DNA of 64,000 nucleotides from Xanthobacteraceae bacterium (GCA_029266425.1 JAQSWY010000007.1:82340-146339), one strand, 5' to 3'. Shown: positions 53,615 to 63,176, counted from the stretch's first letter. A program made the numbers and translations. The notes: generated by a model from the letters alone, not told the origin.

Positions 53615-53622
53615 GATGGGTC

Positions 53623-55452
53623 ATGGCCATTTCCAGCCCGGCACATTCCGAAGACGCGGCGCCCGTGACAGGCGGCCGGCTGTGGCTGGCATTTGGATTG
53701 ATCGCCGTGCTCATAGCGGCTGCCGCCCTTGTCGCGGCCGCCGATCTCGGGCGGAGCCGGGCGGTCGGCGCCACGCGGGCACGGGCGGACGACGCCGCCA
53801 CGCTCGCGAATGCGGTGCTGCGCGGCGAACTGGAAAAACAGCGCGCCTTGCCGGTGATCCTCACGCGCGATCCCGATGTGCGCAGTGCCCTGACCGGTGG
53901 CGACCTGCCTGCGCTCGATCTCAAGCTCGAGGCCATCGCCCGCGAGACCCGCACGGCGGTGATCTATCTGCTGGACGCCGGTGGCAAAGCCATATCGGCG
54001 AGCAATTGGCGCGAGCCGACGAGCTTCGTCGGCAACGACTATGCCTTCCGCGACTATTTCACCGAAGCGGTGGCGAAAGGCGGTGCCGAACAGTTCGCGC
54101 TCGGCACCATCAGCAACAGGCCCGGCCTCTACATCACCAGCCGCATCAGCGAGGGAGACAGGCTGCTCGGCGTCATCGTCGTCAAGGTCGAGTTCGACCG
54201 GGTCGAGGCGGATTGGCGGGCGCTGGGCGGGCAGACCTATGTCGCCGACGCGCGCGGCGTCGTGCTGCTCTCGACCGTCGCGGACTGGCGCTTCCGCACC
54301 GAGGCGGCGCTTGCGCCGGACGTCGCGGCAAATGTGCGCCGCTCGCTGCAGTTCGGGGCCGCCCCGCTCGTGCTGCCGCTTGCGGTCGAGGGCGACATCG
54401 TCCGCGGCACCCCTCCGTTCGCGGGTCTGCATGTCGCGGCGCGCATCGCGGTGCCGACGACCGATTGGCATCTAGAGGTGCTTCTGCCGGTCGACCGGGT
54501 CATCCGGAGCGAGCAATGGGACCTTCGCGTGCTTGCCGCGCTCTTCCTCATGCCCGGCGCCGCGCTGGCGGCCTTCCTGCTGCGACGGCGCCAGCATGCC
54601 TCGGTGCGTCGCCGCGCGGAGGCCCAGATCAAGGCCGAGCTGGAGCGGCGCGTCGAGGAACGCACCGCCGCCCTCGCCGCCAGCAATGCGCAGCTGGTGG
54701 ACGAGATGACTGAGCGCGCCCGCGCCCAGGAACGGCTGTCGGACACCCGCGAGGAACTCGCCAAGGCCAACCGGCTGGCGACGCTCGGCCAGGTCACGGC
54801 CGGCGTAGCCCATGAGATCAACCAGCCGCTCGCCGCGATCCGGACCTATGCCGAGAACGCCCGCGCCCTCCTCCAGCGCCAGGACGGCAGCGCGGCGCAG
54901 GGCGCGCTCGGCAAGGTGGTGGCGCTGACCGAGCGGATCGGCGCGATCACCGAGACGCTGCGAGGCTTCGCGCGGCGGGGCGGCGGCCCGCTGGAGCCGG
55001 TCGCGCTCGCCAATGCGATCGCCGGCGCGCTGATGATCCTGGATGCGCCGCTGCGCCACGCCGGGATCGTGCCGGCGGTCGACCCGGTGCCGCCCTGGCT
55101 CAAGGTACGGGCGCGCCCGGTCGAGCTCGAGCAGGTGCTGGTCAATCTGCTGCGCAATGCCATCGAGGCGATCGGCTCCGCCCCGCGGGTACCGGGGAGC
55201 CCGGTGCTCGCGCTCGGCATTCGCGCCGGCGAGGACGAGATCACGCTGACCGTCGCCGACCGTGGCCCGGGCCTCGATGAAGCCGGGCTGGCGCGCCTCT
55301 TCACCCCGTTCCGCAGCACGAAGCCGCGCGGGCTCGGCCTTGGCCTCGTGATCTCGCACGACATCGTCACCGGCTTCGGCGGCACGCTCACCGCAGCCGG
55401 CAGCCCTGGAGAGGGCTGTGTTTTCACCATCCGCCTGAAGAGAGCGCAATGA
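53623..55452 (+). CDS. dctB: C4-dicarboxylate sensor kinase DctB
   Basis: Membrane histidine kinase, 609 residues. First helix about residues 19-41, periplasmic double-Cache domain ([20 protein letters not shown], split; [28 protein letters not shown]) that binds dicarboxylate, second helix near residues 300-320, a coiled segment, phospho-acceptor H397 in [21 protein letters not shown] (split), and an ATPase domain with [21 protein letters not shown] and GLGLGLVIS. Overlaps dctD as ATGA. Confidence 0.95.
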   Translation: MAISSPAHSEDAAPVTGGRLWLAFGLIAVLIAAAALVAAADLGRSRAVGATRARADDAATLANAVLRGELEKQRALPVILTRDPDVRSALTGGDLPALDLKLEAIARETRTAVIYLLDAGGKAISASNWREPTSFVGNDYAFRDYFTEAVAKGGAEQFALGTISNRPGLYITSRISEGDRLLGVIVVKVEFDRVEADWRALGGQTYVADARGVVLLSTVADWRFRTEAALAPDVAANVRRSLQFGAAPLVLPLAVEGDIVRGTPPFAGLHVAARIAVPTTDWHLEVLLPVDRVIRSEQWDLRVLAALFLMPGAALAAFLLRRRQHASVRRRAEAQIKAELERRVEERTAALAASNAQLVDEMTERARAQERLSDTREELAKANRLATLGQVTAGVAHEINQPLAAIRTYAENARALLQRQDGSAAQGALGKVVALTERIGAITETLRGFARRGGGPLEPVALANAIAGALMILDAPLRHAGIVPAVDPVPPWLKVRARPVELEQVLVNLLRNAIEAIGSAPRVPGSPVLALGIRAGEDEITLTVADRGPGLDEAGLARLFTPFRSTKPRGLGLGLVISHDIVTGFGGTLTAAGSPGEGCVFTIRLKRAQ

Positions 55453-56816
55453 ACGCCTCGACGCATGATTTCGCCGGCCTGGAGGTCGCCTTCGTCGACG
55501 ATGACGAGGATCTGCGGGACGCCAATGTCCAGGCCTTGCGGCTGGCCGGCTTCACCGCGGCGCCCTTCGCCTCCGCGAGCGCGCTGCTTGAACGGATCGG
55601 GCCCGATTTCTCCGGGGCGGTCGTCACCGATGTCCGCATGCCGGTGATGGACGGGATCGAGCTGTTCCACCGCCTGAAGGCGCTCGATCCCGACATTCCC
55701 GTCGTCCTGATATCGGGCCACGCCGATATCGCCATGGCAGTGGAGGCGATGAGCGAGGGCGCCTACGACTTCATCGCCAAGCCTTATGCCGGCGAGCGGC
55801 TGATCGAGACCTTGCGCCGTGCGGTCGAGAAGCGCGCGCTGGTCCTGGAGAACCGCAGGCTCCGGGCGCTGGCGAGCACACCCGAGGAGGAGAACGCCCT
55901 GCTCGGGGAGACGCCGTCGATCGTGCGGCTGCGTCAGACCATTCGCGATCTCGCCGACGTCGATGTCGATGTGCTTGTAGTCGGCGAGACCGGCACCGGC
56001 AAGGAAGTGGTCGCAAACCTGCTCCACCGGCTCGGCCGCCGACGCGACAAGCCGTTCGTCGCGCTGAATTGTGGCGCCCTGCCCGACAGTGTCATCGAGA
56101 GCGAGCTGTTCGGCTATGAGGCCGGCGCCTTCACCGGGGCGCAGAAGAAGCGCATCGGGCGCATCGAGCATGCGAGCGGCGGCACGCTGTTCCTCGACGA
56201 GCTGGAGAGCATGCCACCGAGTGCCCAGGTCAAGCTGCTGCGCGTGCTGGAGATGCGCGAAATCGCGCCGCTCGGCTCCAACGAGCTGCGCGCGGTTGAT
56301 CTCCGGGTGGTGGCGGCGACGAAGGCCGATCTCGGCGATCCGGCGCAGCGGCGCGAATTCCGCGAGGACCTCTATTATCGGCTCAATGTCGTGACGCTGC
56401 GCATTCCGCCCTTGCGCGAGCGTCGCCGCGACGTGCCCCTGCTCTTCGCCCAGTTCCTCGCCCGCGCCGCGCGCAAATATGGCCGCGAGGCGCCGAAGCT
56501 CGATCGCGCGGTCGAGCGTCATCTCGTCGAGAATGACTGGGCGGGCAATGTGCGCGAACTGGTCCATTTCGCCGAACGGGTGGCGCTCGGCCTCTCGGGC
56601 GACTTGGCGGCCGCGGCGCAATCGCCGGGGGCGGCGGTGCTGAGCCTGCCGGAGCGCCTCAACGCCATCGAGGCGAATCTCATCCGCGAGGCGCTGGAAG
56701 CCCATGATGGCGACGTGCGGGCGACGCTGAGCGCACTCGGCATTCCGCGCAAGACCTTCTACGACAAGCTCGCCCGCTACGGCATCGAGCGCGCGGCCTA
56801 CGAGCCGGCGCGATAG
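55449..56816 (+). CDS. dctD: Sigma-54-dependent response regulator DctD
   Basis: Partner of DctB, 455 residues. Receiver domain with acidic cluster D17-D19, phospho-acceptor D61 ([12 protein letters not shown]) and K111 (IAKPYA); AAA+ domain with GETGTGKE at 179-186 and GAFTGA at 226-231; C-terminal Fis-type helix-turn-helix ([21 protein letters not shown]). When phosphorylated it should bind the sites at 53565-53614 and activate dctA. Confidence 0.95.
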   Translation: MNASTHDFAGLEVAFVDDDEDLRDANVQALRLAGFTAAPFASASALLERIGPDFSGAVVTDVRMPVMDGIELFHRLKALDPDIPVVLISGHADIAMAVEAMSEGAYDFIAKPYAGERLIETLRRAVEKRALVLENRRLRALASTPEEENALLGETPSIVRLRQTIRDLADVDVDVLVVGETGTGKEVVANLLHRLGRRRDKPFVALNCGALPDSVIESELFGYEAGAFTGAQKKRIGRIEHASGGTLFLDELESMPPSAQVKLLRVLEMREIAPLGSNELRAVDLRVVAATKADLGDPAQRREFREDLYYRLNVVTLRIPPLRERRRDVPLLFAQFLARAARKYGREAPKLDRAVERHLVENDWAGNVRELVHFAERVALGLSGDLAAAAQSPGAAVLSLPERLNAIEANLIREALEAHDGDVRATLSALGIPRKTFYDKLARYGIERAAYEPAR

Positions 56817-57214
56817 GTCGACAATGCCGGCGATCGACCTGGCCGTCTTCGCAGCTCGCCTTATGGACCGGGCCGAAGGCCGCGATGGGCCGAGGACCGT
56901 CGGATAGACCGGAACGTCGCGGCCGACACCAGGCCGTTTGGAGTCCGCCGCCCGCCTTGATGGGATCGGCGCCCGGCGCACTCATACCTAGGTATGCCTT
57001 TGGCAAACCCATCCACCTGCCAGCCAAACGCTCGTACAATGGAGTGTGAGCCCAGCTCAAATACCCTTGATCTCGTAAGCCAACACGGGAACTGGCCGGG
57101 GCAAGATCGCATCGAACGTAGAGCGGACGCCTAATCATCCGCGGCGCAAGATGAGCTTCCTCCATGTCTCCGGTCCAGGTTCGACTCTGCTTCGGAGACC
57201 AAGGGGGTCCGGTC
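56817..57214. other. Intergenic region without recognised gene
   Basis: I see no supported gene in these 398 bases. GGTCGA at 56816-56821 and TCGACC at 56834-56839 can form a weak terminator-like hairpin right at the dctD stop. A perfect 14-base palindrome CATACCTAGGTATG lies at 56983-56996. An AraC promoter must lie near the right end, where AAGGGGG precedes the ATG at 57215. Confidence 0.4.
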
Positions 57215-58096
57215 ATGTCGCTGCACGTCTCGCCATTCTACGCCGGCTTTTCCCCCTGCATTCCGGGTGGGGAAGGCATCGCTCCGGAACTGATCGACGG
57301 GATTGGACCCAAAGCGCGGCCCGATCCCGACATGCAAGGTCCGGCAAAGGACAGGCTGTCGGTCCGCCTCGACGCCATCGGCATGGTGCTCTCGGTCTCG
57401 GCATCCGGCCAGATCGCAACCGTGCCGGCGCTGCACGTGGCGCTCGCCGCCGAAACGTCGCCGGCGAGCGAAGCTGAAGGCAGGATCCATTTCCATTTTG
57501 GTCAGGGCGATTTCCCGCAAGGCCTCCAGGCCCGTCATGCCTCACGCGGCACGAAGGGCGACGATGCGGTGATGGAGCGCTGCTCTCGGGCGCTGGCGCA
57601 GCTCTCGGTCCATGAGGGCGAATTCGCGGATATCTATGCCGATGCGCTGCGCCTGGCGATCGTCACGCGCATGCTGGGCCTGCGGTCACAGCCGATGCCG
57701 GCGATCGAACAGGCTCCGCCTGCCGCGCCGTCCGGCCGGTCCGGCCTTCCCAAGTGGCGGCTCAAGCGGGTGGCCGCCTATGTCGACGAGAATATCGGCG
57801 AGGCGATCACCCTCGCCGGCATGGCTGCGGCGGCGGGCCTCAGCCGCATGCACTTCGCGGCGCAGTTCCGTGCCGCGACCGGCATACGCCCGCATGAATA
57901 TGTGATGCGCCGGCGTATCGAGCGCGCCCAGCAGATGCTGCTGGAAACGCGCGTGTCGCTGGTCCAGGTCGCCCTCAGCGTCGGATTCCAGACGCAGGCG
58001 CACTTCACCACCGTGTTTCGCCGCTTCGTAGGCGACACGCCCTACCAGTGGCGCTGCGCGAACCGCGAGCCGGTCCAGATGGCGCGCGCCGCCTAG
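57215..58096 (+). CDS. AraC-family regulator
   Basis: Transcription regulator, 293 residues. The N-terminal 185 residues are not recognised; the C-terminal domain has two helix-turn-helices: GEAITLAGMAAAAGLSRMHF / FRAATGIRPHEYVMRRRIERAQQ (split) and VSLVQVALSVGFQTQAHFTTVFRRFVGDTPYQWR (split). The GFQTQAHFTTVF form resembles regulators of oxidative stress or tetracycline/drug response subgroups. Start at 57215 is preferred over 57164 because of AAGGGGG. Convergent with the SDR gene; target unknown. Confidence 0.85.
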   Translation: MSLHVSPFYAGFSPCIPGGEGIAPELIDGIGPKARPDPDMQGPAKDRLSVRLDAIGMVLSVSASGQIATVPALHVALAAETSPASEAEGRIHFHFGQGDFPQGLQARHASRGTKGDDAVMERCSRALAQLSVHEGEFADIYADALRLAIVTRMLGLRSQPMPAIEQAPPAAPSGRSGLPKWRLKRVAAYVDENIGEAITLAGMAAAAGLSRMHFAAQFRAATGIRPHEYVMRRRIERAQQMLLETRVSLVQVALSVGFQTQAHFTTVFRRFVGDTPYQWRCANREPVQMARAA

Positions 58097-58201
58097 AGCA
58101 TTTCCCGATCAGATGGAATCATCTGATCGAAGACGAATTGCTCCAGCTTATTGAACCTAGAGCCCTTTCCGTTCGGATGTTCCGAACGGAAAGGGCTCTA
58201 G
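58094..58201. repeat. Dispersed palindromic element with 21-bp perfect hairpin
   Basis: Begins TAGAGCATTTCCCGATCAG at the araC stop. First hairpin CGATCAGATG-GAAT-CATCTGATCG (58106-58129); second hairpin 58157-58201 has a perfect 21-bp stem beginning CTAGAGCCCTTTCC and a 3-base loop TGT. Same two-hairpin plan as the element at 43076-43179. It separates the convergent araC and SDR genes and probably terminates both. Confidence 0.7.
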
Positions 58202-58231
58202 AACATCTGGGCAGCGCGCCGGCACTCGCCG

Positions 58232-59005
58232 TCAGGCCGCGTAGCGCGCCGCCGGCTTGGCATTGGCGAAGCCGGGGAGCATCGCATGGCGGGCGGCCTC
58301 GAACGCTTCCCACTGCGCGGCCTCGGGAAGCGCCGGGATGGTGACCGGTTCGCGGCGGTCGAACCCCACAAGGGCCGCATCGACCAGATCATCGACCTCC
58401 ATGACGCCGGGGATCTCGTCGACGTTGCGCCCGGAGCGCGCCCAGATCTCGGTGCGCGTCGCGGCCGGCAGGACTGCCTGGACATAGATGCCCTTCGGTC
58501 CGAACTCAGCCATCAGGGCGTGTGAGAATGTAAGCACGTAGGACTTCGTCGCGCCGTAGATGCCCGAGAAGTGCTCGGGCGCGAACCCGACGACGGAGCC
58601 GACATTCACGATCGCGCCTTCGCCGCGCGCGGCCATGCCGCGGACGGCCGCATGGGCAAGCAAGGTCGGCGCGATGACATTGAGGCGGACCAGCCAGTCC
58701 AGTTCCGCCGCATCGACGGTTGCGAAGGTGCCCGCCACGTTCGCGCCCGCATTGTTGACGAGCAGGTCAATCGCGCTGCCTTTGCGTATCCGGTCCTCGA
58801 CCTTTGCGAGCTGCGCCGGATCGGTGAGATCGGCGGTGATCACCTCGGCACTCACGCTATGCCGTGACTGGAGGCGCGAGGCGAGCTCGCGGAGCTTGTC
58901 CGTGGCGCGGGCCACGAGAACGAGGTCATGGCCGCGTGCGGCCAGCCGGTCTGCGTAGACGGCGCCGATGCCGGAGGAAGCTCCCGTTACCAAAGCGGTG
59001 GTCAT
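58232..59005 (-). CDS. SDR-family oxidoreductase
   Basis: Short-chain dehydrogenase, 257 residues: TGASSGIG at residues 7-14, NNAG at 84-87, catalytic S137, Y150, K154 (GIYGATKSY). R33 and K37 after the second beta strand (LVARATDK) suggest NADPH. Close to the DltE/YqjQ-type classical SDRs of unknown substrate. It has its own promoter with two operator boxes at 59062-59092, typical of TetR-controlled SDR genes, but no TetR gene is next to it. Confidence 0.87.
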   Translation of the reverse strand: MTTALVTGASSGIGAVYADRLAARGHDLVLVARATDKLRELASRLQSRHSVSAEVITADLTDPAQLAKVEDRIRKGSAIDLLVNNAGANVAGTFATVDAAELDWLVRLNVIAPTLLAHAAVRGMAARGEGAIVNVGSVVGFAPEHFSGIYGATKSYVLTFSHALMAEFGPKGIYVQAVLPAATRTEIWARSGRNVDEIPGVMEVDDLVDAALVGFDRREPVTIPALPEAAQWEAFEAARHAMLPGFANAKPAARYAA

Positions 59006-59061
59006 TCGAAATTCTCCTTCGCTCGCTCCGCAGCGCCCCGGGGGCGCGGCGCGCTTACATG

Positions 59062-59106
59062 ATGACTATCATCTTTTATAAATGACAATCATCATCTATT
59101 TGTCAA
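59062..59106 (-). promoter_or_regulatory. SDR promoter with two operator boxes
   Basis: On the plus strand ATGACTATCAT (59062-59072) and ATGACAATCAT (59082-59092) are nearly identical 11-mers exactly 20 bases apart, so they lie on the same DNA face. On the minus strand a consensus -35 TTGACA (59106-59101) precedes an A/T-rich -10 region (TTTATA) near 59080. The boxes cover the promoter, implying repression. Confidence 0.65.
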
Positions 59107-59324
59107 GAGAACGGCGCCGGATCGATGCAAGCCTGCCGTGAGAAGGGGAAAGCGGGGAAGAGGAGCGCCGTTTACTCCGCGACACGGCGGCACGAACGGT
59201 GCCGAGCGGCCTCGCCGCATCAGGCAGTTGATTGAAGACCATGCGTCGTGACGCCGTCGAGCCACACTTGGCGAACGTTAAGCCGCTTGGCGGAGAATGT
59301 GCGAGAATATCTGGGATGAGCCCA

Positions 59325-59365
59325 CTGACGGTTCTGCCCGGCAATGCCGGGCAGAACCGCGTCAG
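59325..59365 (-). terminator. Hairpin downstream of tRNA-fMet
   Basis: A 13-bp perfect inner stem (GGTTCTGCCCGGC, loop AAT) is extended by CTGAC/GTCAG with a 2-base bulge. It lies ten bases 3' of the tRNA on the minus strand. No T-run is seen, but its strength and position suggest transcript end processing or termination. The remaining 59107-59324 holds nothing that I can support. Confidence 0.55.
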
Positions 59366-59374
59366 TAAGACGGA

Positions 59375-59451
<77 letters not shown>

Positions 59452-59623
59452 TCAGAGGCCGGCGGAGGCAATGCCGTCCGGCGACGGGGGGTATCTAGCA
59501 ATCCCGATCGCCAAATGAAAGGGGCAAGGGACTATTTTTTGTCACCCAAACGTCGTCAAATAGGGTGCGGCAGGTGCCGAAGCCAGCATCCGCAAGGCTC
59601 GGCGTGTTCAGGAAAAAGTTGCG

Positions 59624-60703
59624 ATGCCCCGCCGTCCCAGCGTGCATGAAACCGCCTCGACGCGATCCGCCGCGTCGAACGGGGCGCACGCGGCGAAAAC
59701 AAGACCCCAGGCGGCGAAAACGAAATCCGAGGCGCACCAACCCGTTCGGCACGCGGAGACTACCCCGCAACGCTCCGGCAAGACGGATTCCGCAGCCGAC
59801 TCCGCCCGGCTGAAATCCGTCCCCGCGCGCGAGGCGACGACGCCGCTCGGCGCCGCGCTGCTCGATGTCGCGCATGCGACCCGGGCCGCGCTCGCCCTGG
59901 AGAATCCGGTCACCGCCATCCACAAGACGCGGCGCGCCCTCAAGGAAGCACGCGCCTTGCTGCTGCTCGTGGACGGCCAGCATCGCCCGGCGGCGCGGCA
60001 GTTGCGCCGTGAGCTTGGCGACGCGGCTCACAGCCTCGGCAGCGCGCGCGACCGCCACATCATCCACGACGCAATAGCCGAGCTCACCAGCCACAAACGG
60101 CACAGGCCGCTCGACGACGCGCTTGCCCGCAGGATCGTCGGCAGCCTTGCCGGGCGCGGTGCCGGCCAAACGAGCGAAACGCCGGCCGATCTCCATGCGC
60201 TGCGCGCATCCGGGCTGGCGGAGAAGATTGCCGACCACGTGCACCTCGCCAGCGACATCGGTACCGAGGATTTGGCCGGCGCGCTCACGACGGGCTATCG
60301 CCGGGCCCGGAGCGCCGCCCGCGGCATCGATCGCGACGATGCCGAGGCGCTGCACGAGGTGCGCAAGCAGGTTGTCGCCCATGTCTGCCAGATGGAGCTC
60401 GCCGCCCCCTGGTGGCCGCGCCTCGGCGAACTCTGGCTCAAGGAATTGCAGCGGCTGCGCGGGCTGCTCGGTCGCCATCACGATCTGGAAATCCTGCTCA
60501 CCAAACTCGACGAGGCGCCCGGCCGCTTGTCGCCCGATCAGGTCGCGACGGCCATGGACGCCGCGAGCCAGCATCAGCGCACGCTCGCCCGCAAGGCGCT
60601 GCGCCGCCATGCCCGGCTTTTCGCCGAGCGGCCGAGGGCGTTTCTGAGACGGCACGAGGCTTATCTCCATGCCTCTATGGATCGCGCGGAAAATCGGGAA
60701 TAA
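59624..60703 (+). CDS. CHAD-domain protein
   Basis: Protein of 359 residues. The first 75 are charged, low-complexity and probably disordered (Ala/Lys/Thr-rich). The rest is the conserved histidine alpha-helical domain, two four-helix halves: TAIHKTRRALKEARALLLLV, RRELGDAAHSLGSARDRHI and then ALHEVRKQVVAHVCQMELA, LRGLLGRHHDLEILLTKLDE. His and Lys/Arg line a surface known to bind polyphosphate in this family. Usually fused to a CYTH triphosphatase; here it stands alone with no polyphosphate kinase nearby. Confidence 0.85.
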   Translation: MPRRPSVHETASTRSAASNGAHAAKTRPQAAKTKSEAHQPVRHAETTPQRSGKTDSAADSARLKSVPAREATTPLGAALLDVAHATRAALALENPVTAIHKTRRALKEARALLLLVDGQHRPAARQLRRELGDAAHSLGSARDRHIIHDAIAELTSHKRHRPLDDALARRIVGSLAGRGAGQTSETPADLHALRASGLAEKIADHVHLASDIGTEDLAGALTTGYRRARSAARGIDRDDAEALHEVRKQVVAHVCQMELAAPWWPRLGELWLKELQRLRGLLGRHHDLEILLTKLDEAPGRLSPDQVATAMDAASQHQRTLARKALRRHARLFAERPRAFLRRHEAYLHASMDRAENRE

Positions 60704-60731
60704 GAAGGGTATTCCGTGAGGGAAATGCCCG

Positions 60732-61640
60732 ATGTTCGTGCGGCAGATGCACTATCTCGTCGCTCTAGCGCGCGAAAAGCATTTCGGCCGCGCGGCGGAA
60801 GCCTGCCATGTCTCGCAGCCGACGCTATCCGCCGGGATCCGCAAGCTGGAGCAGGAGCTGGGCCTGCCCATCGTGGTGCGCGGCCATCGCTTTCTCGGCT
60901 TCACTGCGGAGGGCGAGCGCGTGCTCAGCTGGGCGCGACAGATCGCGGCCGACTATGAAAGCCTGCGCCAGGAGCGCGCCGAGACCACGGGTACGCTCTC
61001 GGGCACGCTGCGCGTCGGCGTCATCCCGGCGGCGATGTCGGCCGCGCCCTTGCTGCTCGCCGCCTTCTGGATCCGGCACGCCCAGGTGCGGGTGCAGATG
61101 CACTCGCTCTCCTCCGCCGCGATCCAGCGCGGGCTCGACGAGCTCGATCTCGATGCCGGCATCACCTATCTGGAGAACGAGCCGCTCAAGGGCGTACGGC
61201 GGCTCGACCTCTATGTGGAGCGCTATGTGTTCGTGACGCGGGCGAGCGAAGCGCTGGCGCGGCGGCGGATGCTGAGCTGGCGCGAGGCGGCGGCCGCACC
61301 CTTGTGCCTGCTGACGCCCGACATGCAGAACCGCCGCATCATCGACCATGTGCTCGCCGAGGCGGGGCTTAATGCGCCGCCGGCCGTGGAGACCAACAGC
61401 TTCATGGGAATCTGGTCCTTCGTCCGGCAGGGTCCCTTTTCCAGCATCGTGCCGCTCGCCTGCCTGCGCGGCCTCGGCGACGCCTCGGATCTTGTCGGCG
61501 TGCCCTTGAGCGAGCCGGTGCATACCCAGCCGATCGGCCTCGTACTGTCCGAGCGCGATCCGCTGAGCCCGGTCGCCGGCGCACTATTGAAGCTGACCCG
61601 CAGCGCCGATCTCGCCCGGCTATTTCAGAGCGTTTCTTGA
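60732..61640 (+). CDS. LysR-family regulator, probable regulator of formate dehydrogenase
   Basis: Transcription regulator, 302 residues. MFVRQMHYLVALAREKHFGRAAEACHVSQPTLSAGIRKLEQELG (split) is a helix-turn-helix of the OxyR-like subgroup; effector domain contains LSGTLRVGVIPAAMS, LDAGITYLENEPLKGVR and VRQGPFSSIVPLACL. It precedes the formate dehydrogenase gene in the same direction; the gap holds a T-N11-A palindrome (61651-61671). Regulation of fdh is inferred from position. Confidence 0.88.
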   Translation: MFVRQMHYLVALAREKHFGRAAEACHVSQPTLSAGIRKLEQELGLPIVVRGHRFLGFTAEGERVLSWARQIAADYESLRQERAETTGTLSGTLRVGVIPAAMSAAPLLLAAFWIRHAQVRVQMHSLSSAAIQRGLDELDLDAGITYLENEPLKGVRRLDLYVERYVFVTRASEALARRRMLSWREAAAAPLCLLTPDMQNRRIIDHVLAEAGLNAPPAVETNSFMGIWSFVRQGPFSSIVPLACLRGLGDASDLVGVPLSEPVHTQPIGLVLSERDPLSPVAGALLKLTRSADLARLFQSVS

Positions 61641-61650
61641 AAGCCCCTGT

Positions 61651-61671
61651 TTGATTACTTTCGTCTATCAA
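61651..61671 (+). promoter_or_regulatory. LysR-type box upstream of fdh
   Basis: TTGAT-N11-ATCAA, a perfect inverted repeat of the T-N11-A class bound by LysR regulators, lies 246 bases before the fdh start and ten bases after the LysR stop. The remaining leader (61672-61916) is long and holds no supported gene; AGAGGAGATG is the ribosome site. Confidence 0.6.
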
Positions 61672-61916
61672 TTGTTTCGCGCTTTCGATTTGAAGCGGGA
61701 GCTTTGTCTCCTCACATTCATGGCGTCGGCACGCGATCGGGGAGACGAACCCCAACGCCCAGCCGGCATGGAGGACGCCCGGAGCGGTACGACCTTCCTC
61801 GATCGAGGAGGACGGAACCATGCCGACGAAACGCGACAATCGGACTTTCGCGTCAGCCGGCCGCGCACTGCGCGGCGGAGCCGTCCTCTTCTTGTGTTTA
61901 GAGAGGAGATGCCGAG

Positions 61917-63122
61917 ATGGCAAAAGTACTTTGCGTTCTTTATGATGATCCGATCGACGGCTATCCAAAGACTTATGCGCGCGACTCGCTGCCGAAGATC
62001 GACCATTATCCCGGCGGCCAGACGCTGCCCACCCCGAACGCCATCGACTTCACCCCGGGCGAGTTGCTCGGCTCCGTCTCCGGCGAGCTCGGCCTGCGCA
62101 AATATCTGGAAGCCAACGGCCACACTTTGGTCGTGACCTCCGACAAGGACGGCCCGGACTCGGTATTCGAGCGCGAGCTGGCCGATGCCGACGTCGTCAT
62201 CTCCCAGCCCTTCTGGCCGGCCTACCTTACTCCCGAGCGCTTCGCCAAGGCGAAGAATCTCAAGCTCGCGCTCACCGCCGGCATCGGCTCCGATCATGTT
62301 GACCTGCAGTCGGCTATTGATCGAAATATAACAGTCGCTGAAGTCACTTACTGCAATTCGATCAGCGTCGCCGAGCACGTAGTGATGATGATCCTTAGCC
62401 TCGTGCGCAACTATCTTCCCTCGCACGAGTGGGCACGCAAGGGCGGCTGGAACATTGCCGACTGCGTCGCGCACTCCTACGATCTCGAGGCAATGAGCGT
62501 CGGTTCCGTCGCCGCCGGCCGCATTGGTCTCGCGGTGCTGCGCCGCCTGGCGCCCTTCGACGTGAAGCTGCACTACACCGATCGTCACCGCCTGCCGGAA
62601 GCGGTCGAGAAGGAACTGAACCTCACCTGGCACGACACCCGCGAGGAGATGTACCCGCATTGCGACGTGGTGACGCTCAATGTGCCGCTGCATCCCGAAA
62701 CCGAGCACATGATCAATGATGAGACGCTGAAGCTGTTCAAGCGCGGCGCCTACCTCGTCAACACGGCGCGTGGCAAGCTGTGCGATCGTGACTCGATTGC
62801 CCGAGCGCTCGAATCGGGCCAGCTCGCCGGTTATGCCGGTGACGTGTGGTTCCCGCAGCCGGCCCCGAAGGATCATCCGTGGCGCACCATGCCCTTCAAC
62901 GGCATGACCCCGCATATTTCGGGCACCTCCCTGAGCGCGCAGGCGCGCTATGCGGCCGGCACCCGCGAGATCCTCGAATGCTTCTTCGAGGACCGTCCGA
63001 TCCGCGACGAGTATCTGATCGTGCAGGGCGGCGGCCTCGCCGGCACCGGCGCGCATTCCTACTCGAAGGGCAACGCCACTGGCGGCTCGGAAGAATCCGA
63101 GAAATTCAAGAAGGCCAGCTGA
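61917..63122 (+). CDS. fdh: NAD-dependent formate dehydrogenase
   Basis: Oxidises formate to CO2 with NAD+, supplying NADH in C1 metabolism; 401 residues, homodimeric D-2-hydroxyacid dehydrogenase family. MAKVLCVLYDDPIDGYPKTY and TPNAIDFTPGELLGSVSGEL are the signature of the methylotroph enzymes; GSVAAGRIG is the NAD-binding loop, YTDRHRLP carries the Asp that selects NAD. Catalytic residues expected from the Pseudomonas sp. 101 enzyme are present: N147 (YCNS), R in VNTARGK, H in MTPHISGTS, Q in WFPQPAPKDHP. The C-terminal YSKGNATGGSEESEKFKK completes the match. A short run of AT-rich codons lies at 62311-62361. Confidence 0.97.
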   Translation: MAKVLCVLYDDPIDGYPKTYARDSLPKIDHYPGGQTLPTPNAIDFTPGELLGSVSGELGLRKYLEANGHTLVVTSDKDGPDSVFERELADADVVISQPFWPAYLTPERFAKAKNLKLALTAGIGSDHVDLQSAIDRNITVAEVTYCNSISVAEHVVMMILSLVRNYLPSHEWARKGGWNIADCVAHSYDLEAMSVGSVAAGRIGLAVLRRLAPFDVKLHYTDRHRLPEAVEKELNLTWHDTREEMYPHCDVVTLNVPLHPETEHMINDETLKLFKRGAYLVNTARGKLCDRDSIARALESGQLAGYAGDVWFPQPAPKDHPWRTMPFNGMTPHISGTSLSAQARYAAGTREILECFFEDRPIRDEYLIVQGGGLAGTGAHSYSKGNATGGSEESEKFKKAS

Positions 63123-63176
63123 CCTCTTCCCGATGGCGGCCCCATTCCCAGGACAGTCGCCAATCTTCCCTCCCTC

